Source: Aquincola tertiaricarbonis
GTDB taxonomy: Bacteria; Pseudomonadota; Gammaproteobacteria; Burkholderiales; Burkholderiaceae_C
Length of the DNA: 64,000 nucleotides
Assembly: GCF_000969605.1 (NCBI RefSeq)
Contig: NZ_JZUE01000011.1
Span: forward strand, 1 to 64,000
Direction: 5' to 3'
Made by a program: the position numbers and the translations under genes
Shown here: positions 1 to 8,556 of the stretch, in pieces
Layout: each line of letters starts with the position of its first letter
How positions within the stretch are numbered: position 1 is the first letter of the stretch
The notes under the pieces: model-generated
The model's database searches: none
Told to the model about the DNA's origin: nothing
Seen by the model: only the letters and a program-made list of their open reading frames with translations

Positions 1-82
1 CCTGCGCGGCAGCGCCGGCGCAGGCCAGGGCGCCGGCCAGCAGGCAGGCCGCCAGGCGCGCGGTGGGAAGAGCTTGCGGCAT
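1..82 (-). CDS. exported protein, N-terminal fragment (runs off the window)
   Basis: An ATG at 82-80 on the minus strand opens a frame that stays open to the window edge. It is preceded by GGAG eight bases upstream. The 27 visible residues begin MPQALPTARLAACLLAG and continue with an Ala/Leu/Cys-rich stretch ending in Ala-Ala-Ala-Gln. This has the layout of a signal peptide with an Ala-X-Ala cleavage site, so the product is probably exported. The mature part lies outside the window and the function cannot be named. Confidence 0.6.
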   Translation of the reverse strand, partial: MPQALPTARLAACLLAGALACAGAAAQ

Positions 83-206
83 CGGTCAGTCTCCGTCGTG
101 GTGCTGTGGGAGGCCAACCTAACCAAGCGCTGCAGCCTGCAACAGGGAAAATTTCCCGGGAATGCGGCTTGCAACCGCGCTGCCCACACCCCTGGGAGCC
201 GTGCCG

Positions 207-959
207 ATGACATCACCCGGCGACAACCGCCTGCACGAGCCCGCTGCCCCGCCTGCGCCTGCCGCCGCGCGGCTCGACCCGCCCGCGGCAACCGGGGTGG
301 AGCGCACCTACGACCGCATGGCCGGCCTGTACGACCTGATGTTCGGCCAGGTGCTGGCGCCCGGCCGCCGCGCGATGTGCAGCGCCGCCGCGGCGCTGCA
401 GCCCGCGCGGCTGCTGGAGGTGGGCGTGGGCACCGGCCTGACGCTGGCCCACTATCCCGCGGCGACGCAGGTGGTGGGCATCGACGTGTCGGCCGACATG
501 CTGGCCCGCGCCCGCCAGCGGGCCGCCGCGCTGCCCGGCCGCCAGGTGGAGCTGCACCGCATCGACGCCGAGCACATGCCGTTCGACGATGCCAGCTTCG
601 ACTGCGTCACCGTGCCCTACGTGCTGTCGGTCACGCCCGATCCGGCGCGGCTGGTGCGCGAGATCCGCCGCGTGTGCAAGCCCGACGGCACGGTGCTGGT
701 GGTCAACCATTTCAGCGGCAGCCGCTTCTGGTGGCTGATGGAGCGGGCCGTGCGGTCGCTGGCCGACCACGTGGGCTTCCGCTCCGATTTCCGCTACGAC
801 GAGCACATCCTGGCGCATGACTGGCAGGTGCTGTCCGTCAAGCCGGTGAACCTGTTCGGCCTGTCGCGCCTGGTGGTGCTGCGCAATGCCGCGCCCGGGC
901 CCGCGGGTGCCAGGGTGCTGCCGTTCCCTGGCGGCGGACGCGCCGGCCGCGCCCCGTAA
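207..959 (+). CDS. PmtA-like phosphatidylethanolamine N-methyltransferase (class I SAM methyltransferase)
   Basis: This 250-residue protein has the UbiE/PmtA type of SAM-binding fold. Motif I, LLEVGVGTG, is at residues 69-77, an acidic GIDVSADML follows about 25 residues later, and the post-motif region carries VTVPYVLSVTPDP. The stretch YDRMAGLYDLMFGQVLAPGR ahead of motif I is typical of bacterial PmtA, which methylates phosphatidylethanolamine stepwise to phosphatidylcholine at the inner membrane. The frame is open back to 162. I chose ATG 207 because GGGAG precedes it at good spacing. The next gene encodes a cardiolipin synthase, so a phospholipid role fits. A generic UbiE-like methyltransferase is the alternative. 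Confidence 0.75.
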   Translation: MTSPGDNRLHEPAAPPAPAAARLDPPAATGVERTYDRMAGLYDLMFGQVLAPGRRAMCSAAAALQPARLLEVGVGTGLTLAHYPAATQVVGIDVSADMLARARQRAAALPGRQVELHRIDAEHMPFDDASFDCVTVPYVLSVTPDPARLVREIRRVCKPDGTVLVVNHFSGSRFWWLMERAVRSLADHVGFRSDFRYDEHILAHDWQVLSVKPVNLFGLSRLVVLRNAAPGPAGARVLPFPGGGRAGRAP

Positions 960-1028
960 CAAGGGGCCCCTCCGCGGCGCGGGCTCGCCAGTTGCAAGCC
1001 GGGTGGCAAACAACCGGCGGAGGCGGGC

Positions 1029-2291
1029 ATGGGTGGTGCGTTCTGGGGTGGTCTGCTGGCCGCCATGGTGGTGGTGCAGCTGCTGGTGATCTGGTCGATA
1101 CGCCGCCACCGCGATCCTTCGCTGAAGATCGAATGCGACAGCCCCATCGACGAGTTGATGCCCACGCTGGCCGGCCTGACGCTGGGCACCGCGCTGCCCG
1201 GCAACCGCGTGGAGGTGCATGAGAACGGCGCCTTCTTCGACGTGCTGCTGGCGCGCATCGCCGCGGCGCAGAAGTCGGTGCACTTCGAGACCTTCCTATG
1301 GAAGGACGGCGTGCTCGGCCGGCGCCTGGCCGCCGCGCTGGCCGAGCGGGCCCGCGCCGGCCTGAAGGTGCGGGTGCTGCTGGATGCGCAGGGCTCCAAG
1401 AACGCCGGCAAGGAGGTGGTGGACGCCATGCGCGAGGCGGGCTGCCGCGTCACCTTCTTCCACAAGCGGGCGCTGCGCAACATCGGCGTGTTCAACGACC
1501 GCGACCACCGCAAGATCGTCATCCTCGACGGCCGCGAGGCCTTCGTGGGCGGCCACTGCATCGTGGACGACTGGCTGGGCGACGCGGAGGACGGCCAGCA
1601 CTTCGCCGACGTGAGCCTGCACCTGCACGGCCCCATCGTGCACAGCCTGCAGGGCGCCTTCAGCGAGAACTGGGCCGGCGAGACCGGTGAGCTCTTCGTG
1701 GGCGAGGCGGTGTTCCCGCCCCTGCAGCCGGCCGGCGACCTCACCATCCATGCGGTGTACGCCAAGCCGGAGAACTCGTCGCCCGCGGTGAAGATCCTGC
1801 ATCACACCGCCATCTGCCTGGCGCGCAAGCGGCTGTGGATCCAGAACCCCTACTTCATCCCGGAGCCGGAAGCCATCGACGCCTTCGGCTCGGCCGTCAA
1901 GCGCGGCGTGGACGTGCGGGTGCTGATGCCTTCGACCAGCGGCTCCGACAACCCCATGGTGCAGCATGCCGGCCACCGCAACTTCGAGAAGCTGCTGCGC
2001 TGCGGCGTGCGGCTGTTCGAGTACCCGCACACGCTGCTGCACCAGAAGATCATGACGGTGGACGGCGCATGGTGCGCCATCGGCTCCAGCAACTTCGACG
2101 ACCGCAGCTTCGAGATCAACGACGAGATCAGCCTGTCCATCGCCGACCGCGCGCTGGCCGAGCGGCTGGACGCCATCTTCGAGCGCTATGCGCAGCGCGC
2201 CGTCGAGATCGACCTCGAGACCTGGACCCGCCGCGGCACCTGGCACAAGCTGAAGGACAACACCTTCTACCTGCTCAACGAGCTGCTGTGA
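1029..2291 (+). CDS. cardiolipin synthase, phospholipase D family
   Basis: The 420-residue protein has one N-terminal membrane segment (residues about 5-24) followed by two PLD catalytic motifs: H160-x-K162-x4-D167 and H338-x-K340-x4-D345. Both HKD triads are intact. Family members use them to transfer a phosphatidyl group between phosphatidylglycerol molecules (or a related donor) and make cardiolipin at the inner membrane. Length and motif spacing match ClsB/ClsC-like synthases better than full-length ClsA, which has two membrane helices. CGGAGG lies just upstream of the ATG. The gene follows the methyltransferase by 69 bases and may be cotranscribed with it. Confidence 0.85.
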   Translation: MGGAFWGGLLAAMVVVQLLVIWSIRRHRDPSLKIECDSPIDELMPTLAGLTLGTALPGNRVEVHENGAFFDVLLARIAAAQKSVHFETFLWKDGVLGRRLAAALAERARAGLKVRVLLDAQGSKNAGKEVVDAMREAGCRVTFFHKRALRNIGVFNDRDHRKIVILDGREAFVGGHCIVDDWLGDAEDGQHFADVSLHLHGPIVHSLQGAFSENWAGETGELFVGEAVFPPLQPAGDLTIHAVYAKPENSSPAVKILHHTAICLARKRLWIQNPYFIPEPEAIDAFGSAVKRGVDVRVLMPSTSGSDNPMVQHAGHRNFEKLLRCGVRLFEYPHTLLHQKIMTVDGAWCAIGSSNFDDRSFEINDEISLSIADRALAERLDAIFERYAQRAVEIDLETWTRRGTWHKLKDNTFYLLNELL

Positions 2292-2328
2292 GCCGCGCGC
2301 CGGGCCGGGCCGGGCAGAATCGGCCCGC

Positions 2329-4416
2329 ATGAGCCCGCCGTCCCGCCCCGACCCCTCGATCTTCCTGAGCGACGGCGGCGAAGTGGGCAGGCTGATGCGC
2401 GGCATGGACTGGGCCGCCCATCCGCTGGGCCCGGTGGCCGGCTGGCCGCCGGCGCTGCGCAGCATGGTGGCCGCCTGCCTCAACTCGCCGATGCTGGGCA
2501 CGGTGCTGTGGGGGCCGGAGCTGCGCATGCTCTACAACGACGCCTACATCCCGTCGATGGGCGAGCGCCATCCCTGGGCCCTGGGCCGCCCGGTGGCGCA
2601 GGTGTGGGGCAGCGCCTGGGAGGCGGTGTCGCCCGCCTTCTTCGAGGTGCTGCGCACCGGCCGCGGCATGCAGCAGCAGCGGGTGCCGCTGCCCATCGAG
2701 CGCCATGGCCGCCGGGTGGACACCTGGTGGGATTTCACCGCCACGCCCATCCGCGACGAGAGCGGCGCCATCGTCGGTCTGCTGAACCAGGGCAGCGAGA
2801 TCACCGACCGCGTGCTGGCCGAGCAGCGGCGCGACGCGGCCGAGGCCGACCTGCGGGCCCTCACGCGGGAGCTGGCGGCGCGGGTGGAGGAGCGCACCCG
2901 CGACCGCAATGCGCTGTGGACGCTGTCCTCCGACCTGATGCTGCGCTGCCGCTTCGACGGCGAGATGGTGGCGGTGAACCCGGCCTGGACCGACCTGCTG
3001 GGCTGGACGCCGGAGCAGCTCGTCGGCCACTCGGTGTTCGAGCTGATCCACCCCGACGACGTGGCCCCGACGCGCGAAGGGGCGCAGGCCGCCTCGCAGG
3101 GGCGGCCGCTGGTCGCGCTGCGCAACCGCTACCGCCACCGCGACGGCAGCTACCGCCACATCGAATGGAACACCCGCTCCGCCGACGGGCTGATCAATGC
3201 CGTGGGCCGCAACGTGACCGAGGTGGAGGCCCAGGCGGCCGCGCTGGCGGCTTCGCAGGAGCAGCTGCGCCAGTCGCAGAAGCTGGAGGCCATCGGCCAG
3301 CTCACCGGCGGCGTGGCGCACGACTTCAACAACCTGCTGGCCGGCATCACCGGCAGTTTGGAGCTGCTGCGCCGCCGCGTGGCCGAGGGCCGGCTGCAGG
3401 ACATCGACCGCCTGGTGATCATGGGCCTGGGCGCGGCCCGCCGCGCCGCCGCGCTCACCCACCGCCTGCTGGCCTTCGCACGGCGGCAGACGCTGGCGCC
3501 CAAGGCGCTGTCGGTGAACCGGCTGGTGGTGGGCATGGAGGAGCTGGTGCGCCGCGCGCTGGGCCCCGGCATCACGCTGCGGGTGGTGCTGGGCCCCGAG
3601 CTGTGGACCACGCTGGCCGACCCGCACCAGGTGGAGAACGCGCTGCTCAACCTGTGCATCAACGCGCGCGACGCGATGCCCGGCGGCGGCACGCTGACCA
3701 TCACCACGGCCAACCGCCACGTGCTGCCGGGCGAGCCGTCGGGCGCCGACGTGGCACCGGGCGCCTATGTGTGCCTGAGCGTGGCGGACGACGGCATGGG
3801 CATGCCGCCGGACGTGGTGGCCCGTGCCTTCGAGCCCTTCTTCACCACCAAGCCGATGGGCATGGGCACCGGCCTGGGCCTGTCGATGATCTACGGCTTC
3901 GCCAAGCAGTCGGGCGGCGGCGTGGAGATCCGCTCCAGCGTGGGCCAGGGCACCCGCGTGTGCCTGTACCTGCCGCGGCACGAGGGCCTGGCCGCCGAAG
4001 ATCCGGCGCCCGCCGAGGCGCAGCCGATGCCGCGCGCCCGCGGCAGCCGCACGGTGCTGGTGGTGGACGATGACGCCCCGGTGCGCGGCCTGGTGGCCGA
4101 GGTGGTGGAGGAGATGGGCTACCACGTGCTGCAGGCGCCCGAGGCCGCCGCCGCCCTGCAGCTGCTGCGTTCCGACGCCGCCATCCACCTGATGGTGACC
4201 GACGTGGGCCTGCCCGGCGGCATGAACGGCCGCGAGCTGGCCGATGCCGCGCAGGCGCTGCGGCCGGCATTGAAGGTGCTGTTCATCACCGGTTATGCCG
4301 AGAACGCGGTGTTCGGCGGCCTGCAGCCGCAGCCGGGCCTGCAGGTGCTGACCAAGCCCTTCGAGCTGGCGGCGCTGGCCGCGCAGGTGGACGGCCTGAT
4401 AGCCGGCGCCAGCTGA
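2329..4416 (+). CDS. hybrid sensor histidine kinase (PAS-PAS-HisKA-HATPase-REC)
   Basis: The 695-residue protein has no obvious membrane segment and is probably cytosolic. Residues about 30-165 form a PAS-like sensor of the type that starts with a WP-x2-LR motif and holds WGPELRMLYNDAY. Residues 190-300 are a second PAS domain. The phosphoacceptor is His331 in VAHDFNNLL, followed by the N box (NLCINARDAM) and G boxes (DDGMGM, GTGLGLSMIYG) of the ATPase. A C-terminal receiver from about residue 575 carries Asp625 in TDVGLPGG. The HDFNN phosphorylation motif is that of HWE/NtrB-like hybrid kinases. The signal and partner are unknown; no response regulator gene adjoins it apart from the convergent kdpE. 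Confidence 0.85.
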   Translation: MSPPSRPDPSIFLSDGGEVGRLMRGMDWAAHPLGPVAGWPPALRSMVAACLNSPMLGTVLWGPELRMLYNDAYIPSMGERHPWALGRPVAQVWGSAWEAVSPAFFEVLRTGRGMQQQRVPLPIERHGRRVDTWWDFTATPIRDESGAIVGLLNQGSEITDRVLAEQRRDAAEADLRALTRELAARVEERTRDRNALWTLSSDLMLRCRFDGEMVAVNPAWTDLLGWTPEQLVGHSVFELIHPDDVAPTREGAQAASQGRPLVALRNRYRHRDGSYRHIEWNTRSADGLINAVGRNVTEVEAQAAALAASQEQLRQSQKLEAIGQLTGGVAHDFNNLLAGITGSLELLRRRVAEGRLQDIDRLVIMGLGAARRAAALTHRLLAFARRQTLAPKALSVNRLVVGMEELVRRALGPGITLRVVLGPELWTTLADPHQVENALLNLCINARDAMPGGGTLTITTANRHVLPGEPSGADVAPGAYVCLSVADDGMGMPPDVVARAFEPFFTTKPMGMGTGLGLSMIYGFAKQSGGGVEIRSSVGQGTRVCLYLPRHEGLAAEDPAPAEAQPMPRARGSRTVLVVDDDAPVRGLVAEVVEEMGYHVLQAPEAAAALQLLRSDAAIHLMVTDVGLPGGMNGRELADAAQALRPALKVLFITGYAENAVFGGLQPQPGLQVLTKPFELAALAAQVDGLIAGAS

Positions 4417-4430
4417 GGCCGCGGCCTCAG
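4413..4430. terminator. perfect 18-bp palindrome spanning two convergent stop codons
   Basis: CTGAGGCCG followed directly by CGGCCTCAG is a perfect palindrome. It contains the TGA of the hybrid kinase (4414-4416) and the TGA of kdpE on the other strand (4427-4429). It could act as a compact bidirectional terminator, but there is no T-tract on either side and no loop without breaking central pairs. The role is inferred from position. Confidence 0.35.
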
Positions 4431-5131
4431 GGCAGGAAGCGGTAGCCGATGCCGGCCTCAGTGACGAGGTGGGCCGGCATCGACGGATCGGCCTCCACCT
4501 TCTTGCGCAGGTTGGCCATGTGCACCCGGACATAGTGGGTGTCCTGCGCATGGCCGGGGCCCCACACGGCCTTGAGCAGCTGCTGGTGCGTCAGCACGCG
4601 GTCGGGCTGGGTGGCCAGCAGCGTCAGCAGCTTGTATTCGATGGGCGTGAGGTGCAGCGCCTGGCCCTCTCGCTGCACCGTGCGGCGCGCCAGGTCGATG
4701 CTCACCGCGCCGAAGGCGATGGTGGTGGCGCCCTCGGCCGTCTGCCGGTAGTGGCGGCGCAGCTGGGCCCGCACGCGCGCCAGCAGTTCGCCCGCGCCGA
4801 AGGGCTTGGCCAGGTAGTCGTCGGCGCCGGCATCCAGCGCGGCGATCTTGTCGGCCTCGGCGCTGCGGGCCGACAGCACGATGATGGGCAGCGCCGACCA
4901 GCCGCGCAGCGCCTGGATCAGCGCCACGCCGTCGCCATCGGGCAGGCCCAGGTCCAGCACCAGCAGGTCGGGCCGCCGGGTGGCGGCCTCGATGCGGCCG
5001 CGCTCGATGGTGTCGGCCTCGAACACCTCGTGGCCTTCGCCTTCCAGCACCAGGCGCACCACGCGGCGGATCTCGGCCTCGTCCTCCACGACCAGGATGC
5101 GGGGGCGGGGCGCTTGTTCGGCGGTGGTCAT
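4427..5131 (-). CDS. kdpE: KdpE, OmpR-family response regulator of the Kdp potassium system
   Basis: The 234-residue protein has an N-terminal receiver (ILVVEDEAE, phosphoacceptor Asp60 in LVLDLGLPDGDG, Lys in YLAKPFG) and a C-terminal winged helix with HLTPIEYKLLTLL and GIGYRFLP, as in OmpR/KdpE. KdpE is phosphorylated by KdpD under potassium limitation and activates the kdp operon. The ATG overlaps the kdpD stop as ATGA and has no Shine-Dalgarno sequence of its own, so translation is probably coupled. A candidate target lies in front of the operon at 12603-12654. Confidence 0.95.
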   Translation of the reverse strand: MTTAEQAPRPRILVVEDEAEIRRVVRLVLEGEGHEVFEADTIERGRIEAATRRPDLLVLDLGLPDGDGVALIQALRGWSALPIIVLSARSAEADKIAALDAGADDYLAKPFGAGELLARVRAQLRRHYRQTAEGATTIAFGAVSIDLARRTVQREGQALHLTPIEYKLLTLLATQPDRVLTHQQLLKAVWGPGHAQDTHYVRVHMANLRKKVEADPSMPAHLVTEAGIGYRFLP

Positions 5132-7878
5132 GGCGTGGTGGTGTCGGAGGGGGAGGCCAGCGCGGCATCGCGGCCGTCGTCCTGCGGCGGCTGGCCCAGC
5201 GGCAGGCGGATGGTGAAGCGGGCGCCCCGGGCGTCCGGCCCGGTGCCGGGCCGGGCACCGGCGTGGATGCTGCCGCCATGCGCCTGCACGATGGCACGGC
5301 ACAGCGCCAGGCCCAGGCCCACGCCGGGGGTGGCGCTTTCCTTGCTGCCACGCTCGAACTTCTCGAACAGCTGTTCCTCGCGGCCGGCGGGCAGGCCGGG
5401 GCCGTGGTCGTCCACGGTGATCTCCAGCCGGCCGTCGGCCAGCCGGGCGCCGATCTCGATGGCGCTGCCGGCGGGCGTGTACTTGGCCGCGTTCTCCAGC
5501 AGGTTGGCCAGCACGCGCTCGAACAGCACCGCATCCAGCAGCACCAGCGGCAGCCCCTCGGCCAGCTTCACGGCCAGGGGCCGGCCGGCCAGCAGCGGCG
5601 CGCAGCCGGCCAGCGCCGCGCCCACCACTTCCTCCAGCGGCTGCCAGGCGCGATTGAGCTGCACCGCGCCGGCCTGCAGCCGGGCCATGTCCAGCAGGTT
5701 GTTGACCAGCGCGCCCATGCGCAGCGCCGACTGGCGGATGGCCTGGGTGATCTCCGCCTGCACCGAGGGCGGCTGCGGCGGCTGCAGCGCCAGCGCATCG
5801 GCCAGGCCCACCAGGGCCGACAGCGGCGTGCGCAGGTCGTGCGAGATGGCCGACAGCAACGAGTTGCGCAGCCGCTCCGATTCGATCTGCACCGTGCTGG
5901 CCTGCGCCACGTCGATGTAGTGGATGCGCTCCAGCGAGATGGCCAGCAGCGAGGCGCAGGTCTCCAGCAGCCGGCGCTGCTCCGGCCCCGGCGGATGCGG
6001 GCTGGGCGTGTGCACCGCCAGCACGCCGCGCACGCGCATCGGCGCCTTCAGCGGCAGCACCAGGCAGGCGCTGGCGGGCAGGGTGTCGGTGCCGCGGCCG
6101 GCCGGGCTGGCGCGGTCGAAGGCCCATTGCGCCACGCCCGCATCCACCTGCGCGGTGGCGCCGGGCAGCACCACCAGGCGGTCGTCGGCATCGGCGGCCA
6201 GCACCGCCGAGCCGGCATCGAACTCGGCCTTCAGGAAGCGCGCCCCGATCTCGGCCACCTGCTCCGGCAGCAGCGCGGCGGAGAGGTCGCGCGCCATCTC
6301 GTACAGGCCGCGCACCCGGTGCTCGCGCTGGCGGGCCGCCTCGGCCTGCGCCTTCAGCCCGGCGGTGAGCTGCCCGATCACCAGCGCCACCACCAGCATC
6401 ACCCCGAAGGTGACCAGGTACTGCACGTCGCTCACCGCGAAGGAGAAGCGCGGCGAGACGAACAGCAGGTCGAACAGGCCCACGCCCACCACCGCGGCCA
6501 CCACCGCCGGCCCGCGGCCCCAGCGCAGCGCCACGCCCACCACCACCAGCAGGAACAGCATCACGATGTTGCTCAGTTCCAGCCGGCCCAGCAGCGGCGT
6601 GGCCAGCAGCGCGGTGAGGGCGCAGGCCGCCACCGCGGCCGCATGGCCGCGCCAGCGCAGCGGTGCCGCCGGTGCGGCGCCCCAGGGGCTGGACGGCATC
6701 GCGGCCGGGGCGGGCAGTGCGGGCCCGGCCACCTGCAGCAGCTCCAGTTCCTGGCCCAGCGCGGCCAGGCGGGCGGCCAGCGGCGGCTGCCAGGGCCAGT
6801 GCCGCCGCGCCGGCCGGCCCAGCACCAGGCGCACCAAGTTGTGCTCCCGGGCATGACGCACCAGCGCGGGCGCGGCCTCGGGTGCGGTGAGGGTCGTGGT
6901 GCTGGCCGCGCCCAACTCGTCGGCCAGCCGCAGCACGCGCAGCACCTGCTGGCGGCGGGCTTCCGGCAGCGCCTGCACCGCGGGCGTTTCCACGTGCACC
7001 GCATGCCAGGGCACATCCATCTGCGCGGCCTGGCGGGCACAGCTGCGCACCACGGCCTCGGCCTGCGGGCCGGTGCCCACGCAGGCCAGCAGCGCCGGGC
7101 GGTTGGGCCACACGGCAGGGCCCGCCTCGCTGCGGCGCCAGGCCTGCATCTGGCCGTCCACGCGGTCGGCGGCGCGGCGCAACGTCAGCTCGCGCAGCGC
7201 CAGCAGGTTGCCCTTGCGGAAGAAGTGGGCGGCCGCGCGCTCGGCCTGGGGCGGCAGGTACACCTTGCCGGCCTTCAGGCGCGCCAGCAGCTCGTCGGGC
7301 GGCAGGTCGACCACCACCACTTCGTCCGCCTGGTCGAACAGGCGGTCGGGCACCGTCTCGCGCACCCGCACGCCGGTGATGCCGCCGACGATGTCGTTCA
7401 GGCTTTCCAGGTGCTGCACGTTCATCGTGGTCCACACGTGCACGCCGGCGGCCAGCAGCTCCTCCACGTCCTGCCAGCGCTTGGGATGGCGGGCACCGGG
7501 CGCATTGCTGTGGGCCAGCTCGTCCAGCAGCAGCAGCGCGCCCGGATGCCGGGCGGCGAAGGCCAATGCCGCATCGAGGTCGAACTCGGCCAGCGTGCGG
7601 CCGCGGTGGGCCACGGCCTGCAGCGGCAGGCGCGGCAGGCCCTGCAGCAGCGCCTCGGTCTCGGCGCGGCCATGGGTCTCGGCCAGGCCCACCTGCAGCG
7701 GCATGCCTTGCGCCAGCGCGGCGTGGGCGGCCTGCAGCATGGCGCAGGTCTTGCCGACGCCTGCCGAGGCGCCGAAGAAGATCTTCAGCCGGCCGCGGCG
7801 GGCGCCGGCCTCCTCGCGCTGCACCCGGGCCAGCAGGGCATCGGGATCGGGGCGCTGCGGGTCACCGGCACGGCTCAT
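5128..7878 (-). CDS. kdpD: KdpD, potassium-responsive sensor histidine kinase
   Basis: The 916-residue protein has the full KdpD layout. The N-terminal KdpD domain carries a Walker A GASAGVGKT (residues 36-44) and a Walker B-like LLLDELAHSNAPG. A universal-stress-protein-like domain follows, then four membrane helices, a GAF-like domain, the phosphoacceptor box AISHDLRTPLSALVG, and the N and G boxes of the ATPase (LLENAAKYT, DHGPGLP, GVGLGLALC). KdpD senses low potassium or osmotic stress and phosphorylates KdpE. The frame is open to an upstream ATG at 7920; I chose ATG 7878 because the usual short lead before Walker A then fits. Neither start has a strong ribosome binding site. It lies 58 bases downstream of kdpC. 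Confidence 0.94.
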   Translation of the reverse strand: MSRAGDPQRPDPDALLARVQREEAGARRGRLKIFFGASAGVGKTCAMLQAAHAALAQGMPLQVGLAETHGRAETEALLQGLPRLPLQAVAHRGRTLAEFDLDAALAFAARHPGALLLLDELAHSNAPGARHPKRWQDVEELLAAGVHVWTTMNVQHLESLNDIVGGITGVRVRETVPDRLFDQADEVVVVDLPPDELLARLKAGKVYLPPQAERAAAHFFRKGNLLALRELTLRRAADRVDGQMQAWRRSEAGPAVWPNRPALLACVGTGPQAEAVVRSCARQAAQMDVPWHAVHVETPAVQALPEARRQQVLRVLRLADELGAASTTTLTAPEAAPALVRHAREHNLVRLVLGRPARRHWPWQPPLAARLAALGQELELLQVAGPALPAPAAMPSSPWGAAPAAPLRWRGHAAAVAACALTALLATPLLGRLELSNIVMLFLLVVVGVALRWGRGPAVVAAVVGVGLFDLLFVSPRFSFAVSDVQYLVTFGVMLVVALVIGQLTAGLKAQAEAARQREHRVRGLYEMARDLSAALLPEQVAEIGARFLKAEFDAGSAVLAADADDRLVVLPGATAQVDAGVAQWAFDRASPAGRGTDTLPASACLVLPLKAPMRVRGVLAVHTPSPHPPGPEQRRLLETCASLLAISLERIHYIDVAQASTVQIESERLRNSLLSAISHDLRTPLSALVGLADALALQPPQPPSVQAEITQAIRQSALRMGALVNNLLDMARLQAGAVQLNRAWQPLEEVVGAALAGCAPLLAGRPLAVKLAEGLPLVLLDAVLFERVLANLLENAAKYTPAGSAIEIGARLADGRLEITVDDHGPGLPAGREEQLFEKFERGSKESATPGVGLGLALCRAIVQAHGGSIHAGARPGTGPDARGARFTIRLPLGQPPQDDGRDAALASPSDTTTP

Positions 7879-7936
7879 CGGGCGGTGGTGTTGCGCATGC
7901 TCATGGCGCCATGTTCCCACGCACGGGCCGCCCGCC

Positions 7937-8536
7937 TCAGCGGCGCGCCAGTTCGTCCAGCGCCAGGTTCAGCGCCAGCACGTTCACCCGCGGCTCGCCC
8001 AGGAAGCCGAGCACCCGGCCCTGGGTGTGGGCCTGCACCAGGGCCTGCACCTGCGCCAGCGGCACGCCGCGCAGCCGCGCCACGCGCGGCGCCTGGTAAC
8101 CGGCCGCGGCGGGGCTGATGTGCGGGTCCAGCCCGCTGGCGGAGGCGGTCACCAGGTCCACCGGCACCGGCTGCGTGTTGCCGGGATCGGCCGCGCGCAG
8201 CGCTGCGATGCGAGCCTGCACCGCCTCGCGCAGCGCCGGGTTCAGCGGGCCCAGGTTGGAGCCGCCGGATGCGCCGCCGTTGTAGGGCTGCGGCGCGGTG
8301 GCCGATGGCCGGCCCCAGAACTGCGCCGGACTGGCGAAGTGCTGCCCGACCAGCGCCGCGCCGACGACGCGGCCATCGCGCTGCACCAGGCTGCCTGCGG
8401 CCTGCGCCGGAAAGGCCGCCTGTGCCACGCCGGTGACGGCCAGCGGATAGACGATGCCGGTGACGAGCGACAGCACGAGGAACAGCACCAGCGCAGGCCG
8501 CAGCAGGCCGGGGGTGGAGAGGGAAGTCTGGTTCAT
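7937..8536 (-). CDS. kdpC: KdpC, potassium-transporting ATPase subunit C
   Basis: The 199-residue protein has one N-terminal membrane helix ([20 protein letters not shown]) and the periplasmic KdpC domain with [18 protein letters not shown] and [13 protein letters not shown], both hallmark segments of the family. KdpC assembles with KdpA and KdpB and supports high-affinity potassium uptake. Length is close to the usual 190-200. The start follows the kdpB stop by 20 bases. The stretch before the ATG reads CACCTCCTCTTGCC, which is the complement of a ribosome binding site rather than one, so initiation may depend on ribosomes arriving from kdpB. Confidence 0.95.
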   Translation of the reverse strand: MNQTSLSTPGLLRPALVLFLVLSLVTGIVYPLAVTGVAQAAFPAQAAGSLVQRDGRVVGAALVGQHFASPAQFWGRPSATAPQPYNGGASGGSNLGPLNPALREAVQARIAALRAADPGNTQPVPVDLVTASASGLDPHISPAAAGYQAPRVARLRGVPLAQVQALVQAHTQGRVLGFLGEPRVNVLALNLALDELARR

Positions 8537-8556
8537 GGCAAGAGGAGGTGAGGGGT

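Noticed and set aside
4427-7435. A single 1002-residue minus-strand frame across kdpE and kdpD
   Set aside because: Only its last 234 residues (KdpE) are real; the rest is the shadow frame of kdpD, with Gly/Arg/Pro/Ala-rich composition and no motifs.
5263-8118. Long plus-strand open frame opposite kdpD
   Set aside because: His/Gln/Arg-rich shadow of the kdpD coding strand; no ribosome binding site and no domain.
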